A stretch of DNA of 13,296 bases from Treponema sp. UBA3819 (lineage in GTDB: Bacteria > Spirochaetota > Spirochaetia > Treponematales > Treponemataceae), in NCBI GenBank assembly GCA_002369025.1, contig DFDV01000186.1, forward strand, positions 16,701-29,996. The letters are read 5' to 3'. This document shows, piece after piece, positions 12,791 to 13,296 of the stretch. Under the pieces are notes generated by a model. It saw only the letters and a list, made by a program, of their open reading frames with translations, ran no database searches and was not told where the DNA came from. The stretch's first letter is position 1. Every line of letters begins with the position of its first letter. A program made the translations under genes and the position numbers.

Positions 12791-13296
12791 GTGTCTACTC
12801 TGTATATTGTCGGAACGCCCATAGGGAATTTGGGTGATATCACTTTTCGTGCAATTGAGACTTTTAAGTCTGTTGATGTGATTGCAGCGGAAGATACCCG
12901 GCATACCCTGCAGCTTTTGACGCATTTTGAGATTAGAAAGCCCTTGGTTTCATGCCGTTCCCAGAATGAGGAAGCAGCAAGTGCCAAAATAATCAAAATG
13001 CTGGATGAGGGACAGACGGTAGCGTATGCAAGCGATGCAGGAACTCCGGGCATCAGTGATCCGGGAGCAATCCTGGCGGGACTTGCGCGTAAAGCGGGAC
13101 ACACAGTTGTTCCTGTTCCGGGACCAAGTGCATTTGCCGCTCTGGTAAGTGTAGCGGGCGCAGGCGGAAAGACCCTGATATTTGAAGGCTTCCTTTCACC
13201 CAAACCAGGACGCAGGCGTTCAAGGCTGAGAGAACTGCTTGCAACAGGAGATGCGTTCATTTTATACGAATCTCCTTTCAGAATTGCTAAACTTTT
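12791..13296 (+). CDS. rsmI: 16S rRNA 2'-O-ribose C1402 methyltransferase, 5' part (3' end outside window)
   Basis: The first 168 residues of a protein normally about 280 aa long are present. RsmI uses SAM to methylate the 2'-OH of C1402 in the decoding centre of 16S rRNA, in the cytoplasm. It is a tetrapyrrole-methylase-fold enzyme. The sequence starts STLYIVGTPIGNLGDIT, then has AAEDTRHTLQLLTHF, the hallmark ASDAGTPGISDPG (about 77-89), PVPGPSAFAALVS and FEGFLSPKPGRRRSRL. The start is GTG at 12791, because the conserved N-terminus begins there and no ATG lies in frame upstream. The histidine-containing SYHxHNE segment typical of the family reads SCRSQNE here. It is divergent from the TPR-protein gene with an 82-bp gap. 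Confidence 0.93.
   Translation, partial: MSTLYIVGTPIGNLGDITFRAIETFKSVDVIAAEDTRHTLQLLTHFEIRKPLVSCRSQNEEAASAKIIKMLDEGQTVAYASDAGTPGISDPGAILAGLARKAGHTVVPVPGPSAFAALVSVAGAGGKTLIFEGFLSPKPGRRRSRLRELLATGDAFILYESPFRIAKL

Overview
The window looks like chromosomal DNA of a spirochaete, most likely a Treponema. This is an inference from gene style and content: a lone RelA/SpoT-domain synthetase, a Cache-HAMP-GGDEF sensor, a possible TatT-like TPR protein and rsmI, at moderate GC. The sequence contains no rRNA or other direct taxonomic marker. No tRNA, rRNA or CRISPR array was seen, and no stretch longer than 300 bases lacks a gene.

Region 1 (1-3654, + strand) is the replication/transposition block of a Mu-like mobile element. 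It holds the C-terminus of a probable transposase, a MuB-type AAA ATPase, a Mu gp16 (GemA-like) protein, an unknown 113-aa protein, a C5 cytosine DNA methyltransferase with a four-fold repeat in its variable region, and two small unknown ORFs. The genes are packed tightly, most behind AGGAG-type ribosome sites. No lysis, head, tail or Mor-type gene follows. The block ends in a 190-bp AT-rich spacer (3655-3844), beyond which host-type genes begin. It is therefore either a truncated Mu-like prophage or a minimal transposon that carries a methyltransferase.

Region 2 (3845-8722) has two divergent units. A RelA/SpoT-domain (p)ppGpp synthetase-like gene points left. A three-gene operon points right: a CPA2-type cation:proton antiporter, an MgtC/SapB-type membrane protein and a membrane-anchored Cache-HAMP-GGDEF protein. 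The two units appear to share nested -35 elements, and the relA-like transcript is predicted to start on or next to its ATG. All three operon proteins have changes in their family signatures: DN in place of DD in the antiporter, loss of the glycine-rich motif in MgtC, and GDDEF in place of GGDEF with other degenerate sites. The operon suggests ion or envelope homeostasis coupled to a sensor that may no longer make c-di-GMP.

Region 3 (8715-12708, - strand) contains an operon of a formate/nitrite-family channel followed by a large EF-hand-containing membrane protein of unknown function. Upstream of it lies a separate gene for an exported TPR protein. The EF-hand gene overlaps the GGDEF gene tail-to-tail by 8 bp.

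Region 4 (12791-end, + strand) is the 5' part of rsmI (16S rRNA C1402 2'-O-methyltransferase). A well-formed TTGCTT-N17-TATAAT promoter predicts transcription starting at the GTG start codon, which would make the mRNA leaderless.
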